Shown in pieces: positions 18,961-26,642 of a stretch of DNA of 64,000 nt (within the stretch, counting starts at the first letter, position 1; every line of letters starts with the position of its first letter). The notes below the pieces were generated by a model, which was not told where the DNA came from, made no database searches, and saw only the letters and a program-made list of their open reading frames with translations. The DNA lies in assembly GCF_039541915.1 (NCBI RefSeq), contig NZ_BAABHD010000029.1, positions 1 to 64,000 of the forward strand, given 5' to 3'. The translations under genes and the position numbers were made by a program. The stretch is from Nibrella saemangeumensis (GTDB lineage: Bacteria; Bacteroidota; Bacteroidia; Cytophagales; Spirosomataceae).

Positions 18961-19227
18961 TCAGATATTCAGTACGGCTTCTGCAGCAAGGCTGGAATTG
19001 ATAAAACTCCTGACAAAGCTATTGCCGGTGTCAGCCTGGCAGTCAACGTCAATCTTTTGCTGCCGGGCATTACGGATGGTAACGGTCAATCCTGGCAGGT
19101 TGCCCGAATGGGAAAGCTTCAGTTCTACCGCGGTGTTGAATTCCAGACTGGCAGCCTGGTAGCCGCTTTTCGTACGACCACTTTGCTGGATCAAGGCCTG
19201 GTATAAGAGTTTGTATACTTCTAGCAT
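18961..19227 (-). CDS. Small hypothetical protein
   Basis: An 88-residue protein from the ATG at 19227, without signal peptide or membrane segment. Its N-terminal part (LEVYKLLYQALIQQSG) looks helical, and the middle is strand-rich with FNTAVELKL and GLTVTIRN. I do not recognise the family. It converges on murF-alr with a 15-base gap. It follows the outer-membrane protein gene at 19305 on the same strand and could share its transcript. Codon use is ordinary, which supports a real gene, but the evidence is weak. Confidence 0.5.
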   Translation of the reverse strand: MLEVYKLLYQALIQQSGRTKSGYQAASLEFNTAVELKLSHSGNLPGLTVTIRNARQQKIDVDCQADTGNSFVRSFINSSLAAEAVLNI

Positions 19228-19304
19228 GTTCAAGAGTTTTACAATCGAATATAACACAAAACGGCTGCAACTGATCAGCCCAGCGATAGCCGGCAAATAG
19301 TCCG

Positions 19305-19862
19305 TCAGGTCTTGCCACGCAGGAAAGTATAAGCTAGTCTGAAGTTCAGGTAATATAGTTGATAGCCAGCGTCGGGGAGGTTGTACTGAAAACGGAGACT
19401 CGGCTCAAACCGACCGAGCTGGTAACCCAACCCGGCCGCAAAACTCAGATCAGTATTTTTACGAGTAATACCGGGAAAGCCGCTTTGATACGTAACGCGC
19501 CGGGTGACAGGCATCAGGCCCAGTTCGGCAGACAGAAAAAAGCCGTCTGCGTGTTCTGTTCTCCTTCGCAGATAATACTTGACGCCCACTTGAATGGGAA
19601 CAGCACGGAGCCTGGTTGAAGAAACGCTAATGCTTTTTTCCGCGAATGCTACATACCCAATCGTAGCCATACCGGCAACGTGTTCGCCCCAGGCAAACTG
19701 GAAACGCAACGAACCGCCAAACCCGGTGCCGGCATGATATTCCAGCCCTTTACCAGGAAACGCGGCTTCGCCACCGGCAGAAATAAACGTCCGTTGTCCA
19801 TAGCCGGCCACCGACGCCAACAGGAGCGTGAACAGGCAACTGATAAAACCGGGCTGCTTCAT
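19305..19862 (-). CDS. Small outer-membrane beta-barrel protein
   Basis: A 185-residue secreted protein with a signal peptide at 1-22 (ending AGYGQ). Alternating amphipathic strands rich in Gly, Tyr and Phe, and a C-terminal strand FRLAYTFLRGK, match the short 8-strand barrels (PorT/OmpA-like) common in Bacteroidota. The specific function is unknown. The stretch upstream of it (19863-19969) contains no gene. Confidence 0.72.
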   Translation of the reverse strand: MKQPGFISCLFTLLLASVAGYGQRTFISAGGEAAFPGKGLEYHAGTGFGGSLRFQFAWGEHVAGMATIGYVAFAEKSISVSSTRLRAVPIQVGVKYYLRRRTEHADGFFLSAELGLMPVTRRVTYQSGFPGITRKNTDLSFAAGLGYQLGRFEPSLRFQYNLPDAGYQLYYLNFRLAYTFLRGKT

Positions 19863-19969
19863 ACGAAGTGAACACTGTCCCTTACCACAGAGGACTTTAC
19901 GTATATCCGAAAGCTACGAGGAAACAGCACACGATTTTGATCTGAGTTACTATCCGGTCTGACGATTTG

Positions 19970-20004
19970 CAAAAAATAAAGCCCGCGGACGGTGTCCGAC
20001 GGGC
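19970..20004 (-). terminator. Rho-independent terminator after the coiled-coil protein gene
   Basis: Stem GCCCGCGGAC (19981-19990) pairs with GTCCG-A-CGGGC (19994-20004), with a one-base bulge. On the minus strand it is followed by TTTATTTTTT, which suits the gene ending at 20132. Confidence 0.8.
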
Positions 20005-20131
20005 TTTCTCTTCCCCTCTATCGCTCCCCTCAATGTTCTAGCCGGCAATATGCAACTTCCAGTAGGCAGAAACATCACCTGCCATCGACCAACTGCTCGC
20101 TGCACACTGCCAGCTAAAGACTACCCGCTCG

Positions 20132-20812
20132 CTACTCTCCGCGCTTCGCTTTCACGGCCTCCACCGCTTTCTTGCGATTTTCGACTTCCGTCAGCGCGTT
20201 AGACTGGTCGGTTTTGTTCATCACTATATCTTTCTCCAGCTGCTCCAGTTCCTTCCCGTTCTCTTCAATCCGCCTGAGCAGCGCTTCTTTATCCTTTTTG
20301 TTGCGTTCAATATCACGCAGCAGTTTCTCGCCGGTCCGTACCACTTTCTGGTGATTCTTCTGCGCTTCGTCGAAGCTCTGCTGAACCAGCCTGAGTTCTT
20401 CGCTGTAGGACACCTTATCGGCAAAATCCTTCAGCAACTGCTCGGCCTCCCGGTACTTACCATTGCCAACGGTCAGGTAATTGGCGGCACCGAGGTCGAA
20501 CGACGCAAAAATCGTCGTTGAGTTTCGCCCCGATTTCACCTGGCTTACCAGGTTAATGGGTTCCGACGATACGGGCGGTATATCAGCCGACGACACTTTA
20601 TATACGCCCCGCGAGCCTACCAGCCGCCCCCAGCTTTTCAACTGGTTCTGCCATTCCCGTTCGACCACTTTGCTATCCAGCGGAATGGTCAGAAACAGGC
20701 CTGGCAGTTTGTTCTTCTCAACCGTCTGCTCACCGGCATAAACCGTCTGAGCGCGGGCACTTAGGCTCCCGATGACCAGCATCAGACCTGTCAGGTATAG
20801 GTTACCTCTCAT
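20132..20812 (-). CDS. Secreted protein with C-terminal coiled coil
   Basis: A 226-residue exported protein of unknown function. It has a signal peptide at 1-21 (ARAQ), a globular region at about 22-125 and a long charged coiled coil at about 128-226, heavy in Glu, Lys and Arg and ending VKAKRGE. The globular part does not match a family I can name. Its own terminator follows. The coiled coil suggests a periplasmic scaffold or spacer role; this is inference only. Confidence 0.68.
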   Translation of the reverse strand: MRGNLYLTGLMLVIGSLSARAQTVYAGEQTVEKNKLPGLFLTIPLDSKVVEREWQNQLKSWGRLVGSRGVYKVSSADIPPVSSEPINLVSQVKSGRNSTTIFASFDLGAANYLTVGNGKYREAEQLLKDFADKVSYSEELRLVQQSFDEAQKNHQKVVRTGEKLLRDIERNKKDKEALLRRIEENGKELEQLEKDIVMNKTDQSNALTEVENRKKAVEAVKAKRGE

Positions 20813-20862
20813 AATAGTGTATCTTGTGCGTAGTAAGAACGATTACTTATCAACGATTCTTG

Positions 20863-22071
20863 TTATATCGGCTGCGGATTTGTCACCTTTCGGGTTATCA
20901 GCAGCCGTTTATCGCCGTTTAATAAGGACGTCGCCAGCACAAAAATGTCACCGCCTTCGTGCAATCCCAATTTTTTACGCAACTCCTCCACCGATTGCGG
21001 GAAGTTCCGGACCGTCAGATTGGCCTTCAGCTCCGGCAGCAATGCCCGGAGTTCTTTCCGGTCGGGCCTGCAAATAGCCATTAGTTCAAAAACCCTGCCA
21101 GGGAACGGCCACACCAGGTTATTGGTGGTGTAAAGATGACTATGCGGGGCCAGTTTCTGCAGGCCATACAGGGTAGCTACAGACCGGAAGGCGCCGGCTT
21201 TCATAACGGCAGCGTTGGGCTCGTAGAGGTACCGGAGCGGGTTGCCGAACGCTACCGGTACCGTTCGCTCACTGGACCGGTGGACGATCATGGCCGGACC
21301 ATCGCCTTGCTCGGTAAGGTTAACAGCGGTGATGGGTATATTGCTGGCAGATGCAGCCAAGCGACTGATTATGAATACTATTTCTTTAACTTCATTCTGC
21401 ACCGCCACCACATGTACGGCTTCAACAAACGCCAACTGACGCACAGCCGCATCAATATCGATCAGCGGAGATGTTTTTATCAGTATACGTTCTGTCTTAG
21501 TCAGGAGGTAATCCAGCAGCCCGTCGGCCGTAACATCCGGTTCGCAATCCTCCAGCCGGACCACTTTTCCGCCCCGGCTATCCCGACGGGCAGGATCGAG
21601 GTAAATCCAATCAACCGGCTCGGCTACCGATGCCAGGAAAGCTAACCCGTCCTGAGGATGGATTTCTACATTGGTCATCCCCAACCTGGGAAAATTATGA
21701 GCCGCCAGGGCTGCCAGTTCCGGCTGCCTTTCTACATACACTACGCTGGAAACCCGTTGAGCAAACGCCCAGCTATCGACTCCCATGCCGCCGGTGAGAT
21801 CAAGCAGGCTGTCACCACCAACCAGCGAAGCCTTATACAGGGCAGTTCGCTCGGACGAAGCCTGCTCCACCGACAGCGCTGGCGGAAAAATCAGGTGTGG
21901 GTTTGCGTACCAGGATGGTAGTTTCTGGGCAGCTTTCTGCCGGGCCTGGATCTGGACTGCCACTTCTTTCCAGCGTATACCACCAACATTCTTACGCAGC
22001 AGCAGCGTCTGAATATCAGCGTGGAGGTTCTGTTCAATAAATGCTCTTTCGTCGACGGTAAGCTCATTCAT
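20863..22071 (-). CDS. THUMP-like domain SAM-dependent methyltransferase
   Basis: Class I methyltransferase of 402 residues. SAM motif I is DLTGGMGVD at 91-99, an acidic residue ends the next strand (VYVERQPE), and the catalytic loop is YLDPARRD at 157-164. A C-terminal domain (about 310-402) resembles the THUMP-like module in Bacteroidota and Actinobacteria homologues. The substrate is likely RNA but is not established. I prefer the start at 22071 (MNELTVDERAF); an ATG at 22101 would add ten residues. It is divergent from the SulP transporter. Confidence 0.85.
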   Translation of the reverse strand: MNELTVDERAFIEQNLHADIQTLLLRKNVGGIRWKEVAVQIQARQKAAQKLPSWYANPHLIFPPALSVEQASSERTALYKASLVGGDSLLDLTGGMGVDSWAFAQRVSSVVYVERQPELAALAAHNFPRLGMTNVEIHPQDGLAFLASVAEPVDWIYLDPARRDSRGGKVVRLEDCEPDVTADGLLDYLLTKTERILIKTSPLIDIDAAVRQLAFVEAVHVVAVQNEVKEIVFIISRLAASASNIPITAVNLTEQGDGPAMIVHRSSERTVPVAFGNPLRYLYEPNAAVMKAGAFRSVATLYGLQKLAPHSHLYTTNNLVWPFPGRVFELMAICRPDRKELRALLPELKANLTVRNFPQSVEELRKKLGLHEGGDIFVLATSLLNGDKRLLITRKVTNPQPI

Positions 22072-22164
22072 ACCGCATAATAGCTTTTTGGCCTGAACCA
22101 TTTGCGGTAAAATTACCTTCTTCTACAGGAAACATTAATCTTTTTTATCTTCGTTATAAACTTT

Positions 22165-22195
22165 CCTACTTAATAGTAGGTATAACCTCTATACC
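22165..22195. promoter_or_regulatory. Two palindromes in the sulP upstream region
   Basis: CCTACT-TAAT-AGTAGG (22165-22180) and GGTATA-ACCTC-TATACC (22179-22195) overlap by two bases, 41-71 bases before the sulP ATG. They look like operator sites. The regulator is unknown. Confidence 0.45.
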
Positions 22196-22235
22196 TCTTT
22201 TAAGCATACACCTTTGGTTTCATTTAACGATTTTT

Positions 22236-23852
22236 ATGAAAATCTTTCATCCTCTAAAAACACTAACAAATTACTCTCCTTCGCTGCTCCGGTACGACGC
22301 ATCCGCTGGTTTATCTGTATTTCTGGTAGCGCTGCCGCTCTGTCTGGGTATTGCGCTTGCGTCGGGTGCCCCGCTCTTTTCAGGTTTGGTTGCTGGTATT
22401 ATCGGGGGTATCGTTATTGGTACGCTATCGGGTTCTGAACTCAGCGTCAGCGGTCCGGCGGCCGGTCTGGCCGTGATTGTTTTCGATGCAATTACGAAAT
22501 TAGGGTCGTTTGAAGCGTTTCTGGTGGCTGTGGTGCTGGCCGGTGTTTTTCAGTTAGCCCTGGGCCTGCTGAAAGCGGGTCGATTCAGCGGCTATTTTCC
22601 GGATAGTGTCATCAAAGGTATGCTGGTGGCCATTGGTATTGTTATCGTGCTGAAGCAGATTCCCCATGCGCTTGGCCGCGACAACGACTATGAGGGTGAA
22701 TTTGCGTTCCAGCAACTGGCCGACGGCGAGAATACCCTGTCGGAAATCTACCGGGCGGTGGAAACGATGAGCCCTGGTGCGTTAATTATCAGTGTATCGG
22801 CGCTGCTGTTGCTGATTTTTTGGGAGAAACTGGCCAAAAAAGGAATCAATTTCTTCAAGGTGTTCCCTGGTGCCCTGGCAGCCGTATTAGTAGGCGTTGG
22901 GCTGAATGAGTTATTCCGGGCCGTAGCTCCTAATCTGTATATGGGCCGCTCGGCTACCCAGCATATGGTGCAGATTCCGCAGATTGAAGCGGGGCAAAGC
23001 CTCTTCTCAATCTTCGACTTCCCCAATTTTGCCGAGCTGAACAACCCGCAGATCTATATAGTGGGCATTACCATTGCCATTGTGGCTAGCCTGGAAACGC
23101 TGCTGAACCTTGAAGCTTCCGACCGGCTTGATCCCGAGAAGCGGGTTTCGTCGCCCGATCAGGAGCTGGTCGCCCAGGGGGTTGGTAATATCCTGTCGGG
23201 GCTGATCGGTGGCCTTCCGGTTACGTCGGTGGTGGTCCGTACCTCGGCTAATGTTTACAGCGGGGCAAAGACCCGGGTTTCGGCAATTGTCCATGGTTTC
23301 CTGCTGATGGGAGCCGTTTTCCTGGCCGCTTCACTGCTCAACCGCATTCCGCTGGCCTGTCTGGCAGCTGTACTGATTACGGTTGGTTATAAACTGGCCA
23401 AGCCCGAAATTTTTGTCAAATATTACAGAGAAGGCTTCAACCAGTTTATTCCGTTTATCGTAACGGTGCTGGGTATTATCTTTACTGATCTGCTGGTTGG
23501 TATCGCCGTCGGTACCGTAGTCGGTATCCTGTTTGTGCTCTACACCAATTCGCAGTCGACCTTCCGCGTTGTCCGCACGGGTAAGGATGTGCTGATTCGC
23601 TTACAGAAAGATATGTATTTCCTGAGCAAACCGGAGTTGAAAGAAGCTTTACGGGAACTTCAGCCGGGCGATCGGGTGGTGATCGAAGGGACCCATGCCG
23701 GCTTTATCGACCATGATATCTACAATATGCTGCTGGATTTCAGAGAGACGGCTCATTCACAGAACATCCAATATGAACTGAAAAATGTCGGGCTGAAAAA
23801 GCATATCGGGCAGCCTAAAAAAGCTACCCAGGAAGCTACAGTGACCGAATAA
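22236..23852 (+). CDS. SulP family anion transporter
   Basis: Inner-membrane SLC26/SulP carrier for sulfate, bicarbonate or similar anions, 538 residues. Ten or more membrane helices occupy about 20-430, with the family stretches LPLCLGIALASGAPLFSGL, SGPAAGLAVIV and GLIGGLPVTSVVVRTSANV. A C-terminal STAS-type domain (about 440-520) contains GDRVVIEGTHAGFID. The domain order is standard. Substrate cannot be chosen from sequence, since SulP genes in Bacteroidota include bicarbonate carriers. A terminator follows, so it is probably monocistronic. Confidence 0.92.
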   Translation: MKIFHPLKTLTNYSPSLLRYDASAGLSVFLVALPLCLGIALASGAPLFSGLVAGIIGGIVIGTLSGSELSVSGPAAGLAVIVFDAITKLGSFEAFLVAVVLAGVFQLALGLLKAGRFSGYFPDSVIKGMLVAIGIVIVLKQIPHALGRDNDYEGEFAFQQLADGENTLSEIYRAVETMSPGALIISVSALLLLIFWEKLAKKGINFFKVFPGALAAVLVGVGLNELFRAVAPNLYMGRSATQHMVQIPQIEAGQSLFSIFDFPNFAELNNPQIYIVGITIAIVASLETLLNLEASDRLDPEKRVSSPDQELVAQGVGNILSGLIGGLPVTSVVVRTSANVYSGAKTRVSAIVHGFLLMGAVFLAASLLNRIPLACLAAVLITVGYKLAKPEIFVKYYREGFNQFIPFIVTVLGIIFTDLLVGIAVGTVVGILFVLYTNSQSTFRVVRTGKDVLIRLQKDMYFLSKPELKEALRELQPGDRVVIEGTHAGFIDHDIYNMLLDFRETAHSQNIQYELKNVGLKKHIGQPKKATQEATVTE

Positions 23853-23878
23853 CGCGGGTAACTTCGTTACGTTGACAG

Positions 23879-23914
23879 AAGCAGCGACTCCTCTCGGGGT
23901 CACTGCTTTTTTTT
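23879..23914 (+). terminator. Rho-independent terminator after sulP
   Basis: AAGCAG (23879-23884) pairs with CTGCTT (23903-23908), with GAC/GTC inside, followed by eight T. Confidence 0.85.
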
Positions 23915-23964
23915 ATCTGTTTTTATCGGTTTCGGTCCCACTCTGTACATATTTGGTAATTCCA

Positions 23965-23996
23965 TTGTCTGATACCGGGGTATTGCTCTACATTTG
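23965..23996 (+). promoter_or_regulatory. Promoter of the PrpE-like gene
   Basis: TTG at 23965-23967, a 21-base spacer and TACATTTG at 23989-23996, both matching Bacteroidota consensus. The sequence TGCTCTACATTTG spanning the -7 is 11/13 identical to TGCTATATATTTG at the promoter of the InsA-like regulator. Its location fixes the ATG at 24021 as start. Confidence 0.7.
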
Positions 23997-24020
23997 GGAG
24001 ATCACCTGAACCTGTCAGCC

Positions 24021-25949
24021 ATGGAGCCACCAACGACCTACCACAACCTGTTCCAGCGCAGCTTAGCTGACCCGGAAGCTTTCTGGCAAAGCTATGTCGA
24101 TGCCGTTCCCTGGTACACTCCACCCCAAAACATTCTGTCTACCGATGCCGAAGGACTTACCCGCTGGTTTGCCGGCGGGCAGATGAACTCCTGCTACGCG
24201 GCCGTCGATTACCATGTGGAAAACGGCCGGGCCAATCAGCCGGCGCTGGTGTACGATTCGCCGGTGACCCAAACCATACGCACCTACACCTATCGGCAGG
24301 TGCAGGATGAGGTGAGTCGGCTGGCCGGTGGGCTGCAGTCGCTGGGCGTGGCCAAGGGTGACCGGGTGGTGATATATATGCCGGTGGTACCGGAAGCGGT
24401 GTTTGCTATGCTGGCCTGCGCCCGGCTGGGCGCGGTTCATTCGGTGGTGTTTGGCGGCTTTGCTCCGCACGAACTGGCTATCCGTATTGACGATGCCCAG
24501 CCCAAAGTTATCCTGTCGGCCTCCTGCGGCATTGAGGTTGACCGTGTCTTACCTTACAAGCCACTGCTGGATGAAGCGCTCCGGCTGGCGTCACACCGCC
24601 CCGATCGATGTGTGATCCTCCAGCGCCCCATGCAGCAGGCCCAGCTTCAGCCGGGGCAGGATACTGACTGGCAGGACCTGGTGACGGGGGCGGCTCCGGC
24701 GGATTGCGTGGCCGTCGATGCTACCGATCCGCTGTATATCCTGTACACCTCCGGCACTACCGGCAAACCCAAGGGTATTGTGCGCGACAACGGTGGGCAT
24801 GCGGTGGCGCTGCGGTTCAGCCTGGATACCATCTACGACGTCAAGCCCGGTGAGGTATTCTGGGCGGCCTCGGATGTGGGCTGGGCGGTAGGCCACAGCT
24901 ACATCGTGTACGGACCGCTGATGCACGGCTGCACCTCGGTGCTGTTTGAAGGCAAGCCTGTCCGGACACCCGATGCTGGTACCTTCTGGCGCGTGGTGCA
25001 GGACCACCGGGTTAAGGTGTTGTTTGCCGCTCCCACGGCCTTTCGGGCTATCCGGAAAGAAGACCCGGATGGGCAACTGAAACAACAATACGATCTCTCG
25101 TCGCTACAGTACCTTTTTGTTGCCGGTGAACGCTGCGATCCGTCTACCTTTCACTGGCTGACCGACCTGACCGGTCTGCCGGTGATCGACCACTGGTGGC
25201 AGACCGAATCGGGCTGGCCGATGGTGGCCAACATGATGGGTGTGGAGCCGGTACCGCCCAAACCGGGTTCGTCGGCCCGGCCGGTCTGCGGCTACGATGT
25301 GCAGATTCTCGATGAGGATGGGAACCAGCTTGGCCCCAACCAGGAAGGCAATGTCTGCGTGAAGCTCCCCCTCCCACCCGGCTGCCTGCCGACGCTCTGG
25401 AACAATACCGACGGCTTCCGCCAGGCGTACCTCAGCCGCTACCCCAGCTATTACCTGACCGGCGACGGTGGGTACATCGACGAAGACGGCTACGTATTTA
25501 TCATGGGTCGGGTGGATGACGTCATTAACGTAGCCGGGCACCGGCTGTCGACGGGCGAGATGGAAGAGATTCTGGCAGCTCACCCGGCCGTGGCCGAATG
25601 CGCCGTGATGGGCATTGCCTGCGAGATCCGGGGCCAGCGGCCGGTTGGGCTGGTCGTGCTGAAAGACGGGGTGCAGATTGACGAACCACAGCTGGAAAGC
25701 GAGCTGGTCGCGCTAATTCGGGAGCAGATCGGGGCCGTAGCCAGTTTCCGCTCGGCCGCCATTGTGAAACGACTGCCTAAAACCCGCTCCGGCAAAATCC
25801 TGCGCAAAAGCATCCGGCAGATCGCGGATGGGGTGTCGTTTACCGTCCCCTCCACCATTGATGACCCGGCGATTCTGGACGAAATCCGGTCGGTGCTGCA
25901 AACCCGCCACATTGGCCTCGCGTTTGCCGACACCGATACGCCTTTATGA
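24021..25949 (+). CDS. Propionyl-CoA synthetase-like acyl-CoA ligase
   Basis: AMP-forming acyl-CoA synthetase, 642 residues, closest by eye to PrpE/AcsA-type enzymes that activate propionate or other short acids with ATP and CoA. The AMP-binding P-loop is YTSGTTGKPKG at 242-252, followed by WWQTESGWP, YYLTGDGGYIDEDGY and GRVDDVINVAGHR. The catalytic lysine K592 in LPKTRSGKILRK is also the usual regulatory acetylation site. The N-terminal half has the PrpE/Acs cap (YHNLFQRSLADPEAFW). It differs clearly from the Acs encoded at 33306, so the two likely split the substrates. Propionate preference is inferred, not shown. Confidence 0.87.
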   Translation: MEPPTTYHNLFQRSLADPEAFWQSYVDAVPWYTPPQNILSTDAEGLTRWFAGGQMNSCYAAVDYHVENGRANQPALVYDSPVTQTIRTYTYRQVQDEVSRLAGGLQSLGVAKGDRVVIYMPVVPEAVFAMLACARLGAVHSVVFGGFAPHELAIRIDDAQPKVILSASCGIEVDRVLPYKPLLDEALRLASHRPDRCVILQRPMQQAQLQPGQDTDWQDLVTGAAPADCVAVDATDPLYILYTSGTTGKPKGIVRDNGGHAVALRFSLDTIYDVKPGEVFWAASDVGWAVGHSYIVYGPLMHGCTSVLFEGKPVRTPDAGTFWRVVQDHRVKVLFAAPTAFRAIRKEDPDGQLKQQYDLSSLQYLFVAGERCDPSTFHWLTDLTGLPVIDHWWQTESGWPMVANMMGVEPVPPKPGSSARPVCGYDVQILDEDGNQLGPNQEGNVCVKLPLPPGCLPTLWNNTDGFRQAYLSRYPSYYLTGDGGYIDEDGYVFIMGRVDDVINVAGHRLSTGEMEEILAAHPAVAECAVMGIACEIRGQRPVGLVVLKDGVQIDEPQLESELVALIREQIGAVASFRSAAIVKRLPKTRSGKILRKSIRQIADGVSFTVPSTIDDPAILDEIRSVLQTRHIGLAFADTDTPL

Positions 25950-26006
25950 GGTTTCGGACGCGATTTCACGGCGATTATTTGGCGAATACCCAGGCAGGCA
26001 AAACGT

Positions 26007-26075
26007 TATAGCACTATTTCGGTATTGGATTGACCGAAAATGCTAAAATGCTATATATTTGCTAAATTGCTATAG
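26007..26075 (+). promoter_or_regulatory. Operator region of the InsA-like regulator gene
   Basis: Three elements lie before the regulator gene. First is a lone inverted TATAGCA (26007-26013). Second is a 7-base inverted repeat TTTCGGT-N9-ACCGAAA (26017-26039) around the -33 region. Third is a 19-base-period direct repeat, TGCTAAAATGCTATA (26041-26055) and TGCTAAATTGCTATA (26060-26074), lying over and just after the -7 element. The overlap suggests autorepression. Confidence 0.65.
26030..26061 (+). promoter_or_regulatory. Promoter of the InsA-like regulator
   Basis: TTG at 26030-26032, a 21-base spacer and TATATTTG at 26054-26061, an exact TAnnTTTG match. Transcription would begin near 26068, inside the second operator repeat, about 25 bases before the ATG. 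Confidence 0.68.
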
Positions 26076-26092
26076 AAAATCGCCGTAACTGT

Positions 26093-26512
26093 ATGCCAGC
26101 CCAGAAATGCCCGAAATGTGAATCTACCGATGCCGTCCGCAACGGCGTTATCAACGACCGCCAACGCTTCCGCTGCCGGCAGTGCGGCTACAATTTTACC
26201 GTCGATAAAGTCGGTAAAGGCATCAGCACCTACTACGTCATCAAGGCGCTGCAGTTGTACATCGAGGGGGTCAGCTTCCGGGAAATTGAGCGGCTGCTGG
26301 GCATCAGCCACGTATCGGTTATGAACTGGGTGAAGAAATACCAGGTTAAAGTGCCCGAAAAGAACACCTACCACCCTACCTACAAAATACTCAGCCACAA
26401 AGAGTTAGCTGACTTTATGAACGACCGGCAGAACATGGCCGGAGCCGGCATGATCGTGACCGAACTGGGCGATAAGTTTATGCTGATTAAATGGGAGCGG
26501 TTCCGCGATTAA
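26093..26512 (+). CDS. IS1 InsA-like zinc-finger/HTH protein, probable regulator
   Basis: A 139-residue DNA-binding protein. An N-terminal zinc finger of the IS1 InsA type has C6, C9, C28 and C31 (CPKC...CRQC). It is followed by a helix-turn-helix at about 59-83 (VSFREIERLLGISHVSVMNWV) that aligns with InsA. The last 55 residues are neither InsB nor a DDE nuclease, and I see no insertion-sequence ends around the gene. I read it as a domesticated transposase-derived regulator. It sits between the PrpE-like gene and the porin-acs operon, and repeated sites matching each other lie before itself and before that operon. Annotation pipelines often call such genes IS1 transposase. Confidence 0.8.
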   Translation: MPAQKCPKCESTDAVRNGVINDRQRFRCRQCGYNFTVDKVGKGISTYYVIKALQLYIEGVSFREIERLLGISHVSVMNWVKKYQVKVPEKNTYHPTYKILSHKELADFMNDRQNMAGAGMIVTELGDKFMLIKWERFRD

Positions 26513-26542
26513 TCCAAGGCAATCTCTGGATAGTGAAGGAAT

Positions 26543-26557
26543 CTATAGCTATTTAGC
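26543..26557 (+). promoter_or_regulatory. Candidate binding site upstream of the porin-acs operon
   Basis: CTATAGCTATTTAGC, read on the minus strand as GCTAAATAGCTATAG, is 14/15 identical to GCTAAATTGCTATAG at 26061-26075. Its centre is about 60 bases before the inferred transcription start near 26611, a normal activator position. Confidence 0.6.
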
Positions 26558-26574
26558 GTATCCATCTCAATCAT

Positions 26575-26605
26575 TTTGTTCACCGGAAAAAGGAGCAGAC
26601 TTTTG
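26575..26605 (+). promoter_or_regulatory. Candidate promoter of the porin-acs operon
   Basis: TTTG at 26575-26578, a 19-base spacer and GACTTTTG at 26598-26605, one mismatch from TAnnTTTG. A weak -7 is consistent with a need for an activator. Confidence 0.5.
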
Positions 26606-26642
26606 GAACGGCGATTCACAAAAAATCTACTCCCTTAAACCG

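Noticed and set aside
18961..19296. Longer version of the small hypothetical protein starting at 19296
   Set aside because: The added N-terminus has no signal logic and would run almost into the upstream gene; ATG 19227 gives a compact protein.
26093..26512. Intact or recent IS1 insertion sequence
   Set aside because: Only an InsA-like segment is present. There is no insB frame, no terminal inverted repeat or target duplication, and the gene has a proper promoter with repeated sites, so a regulator is the better reading.
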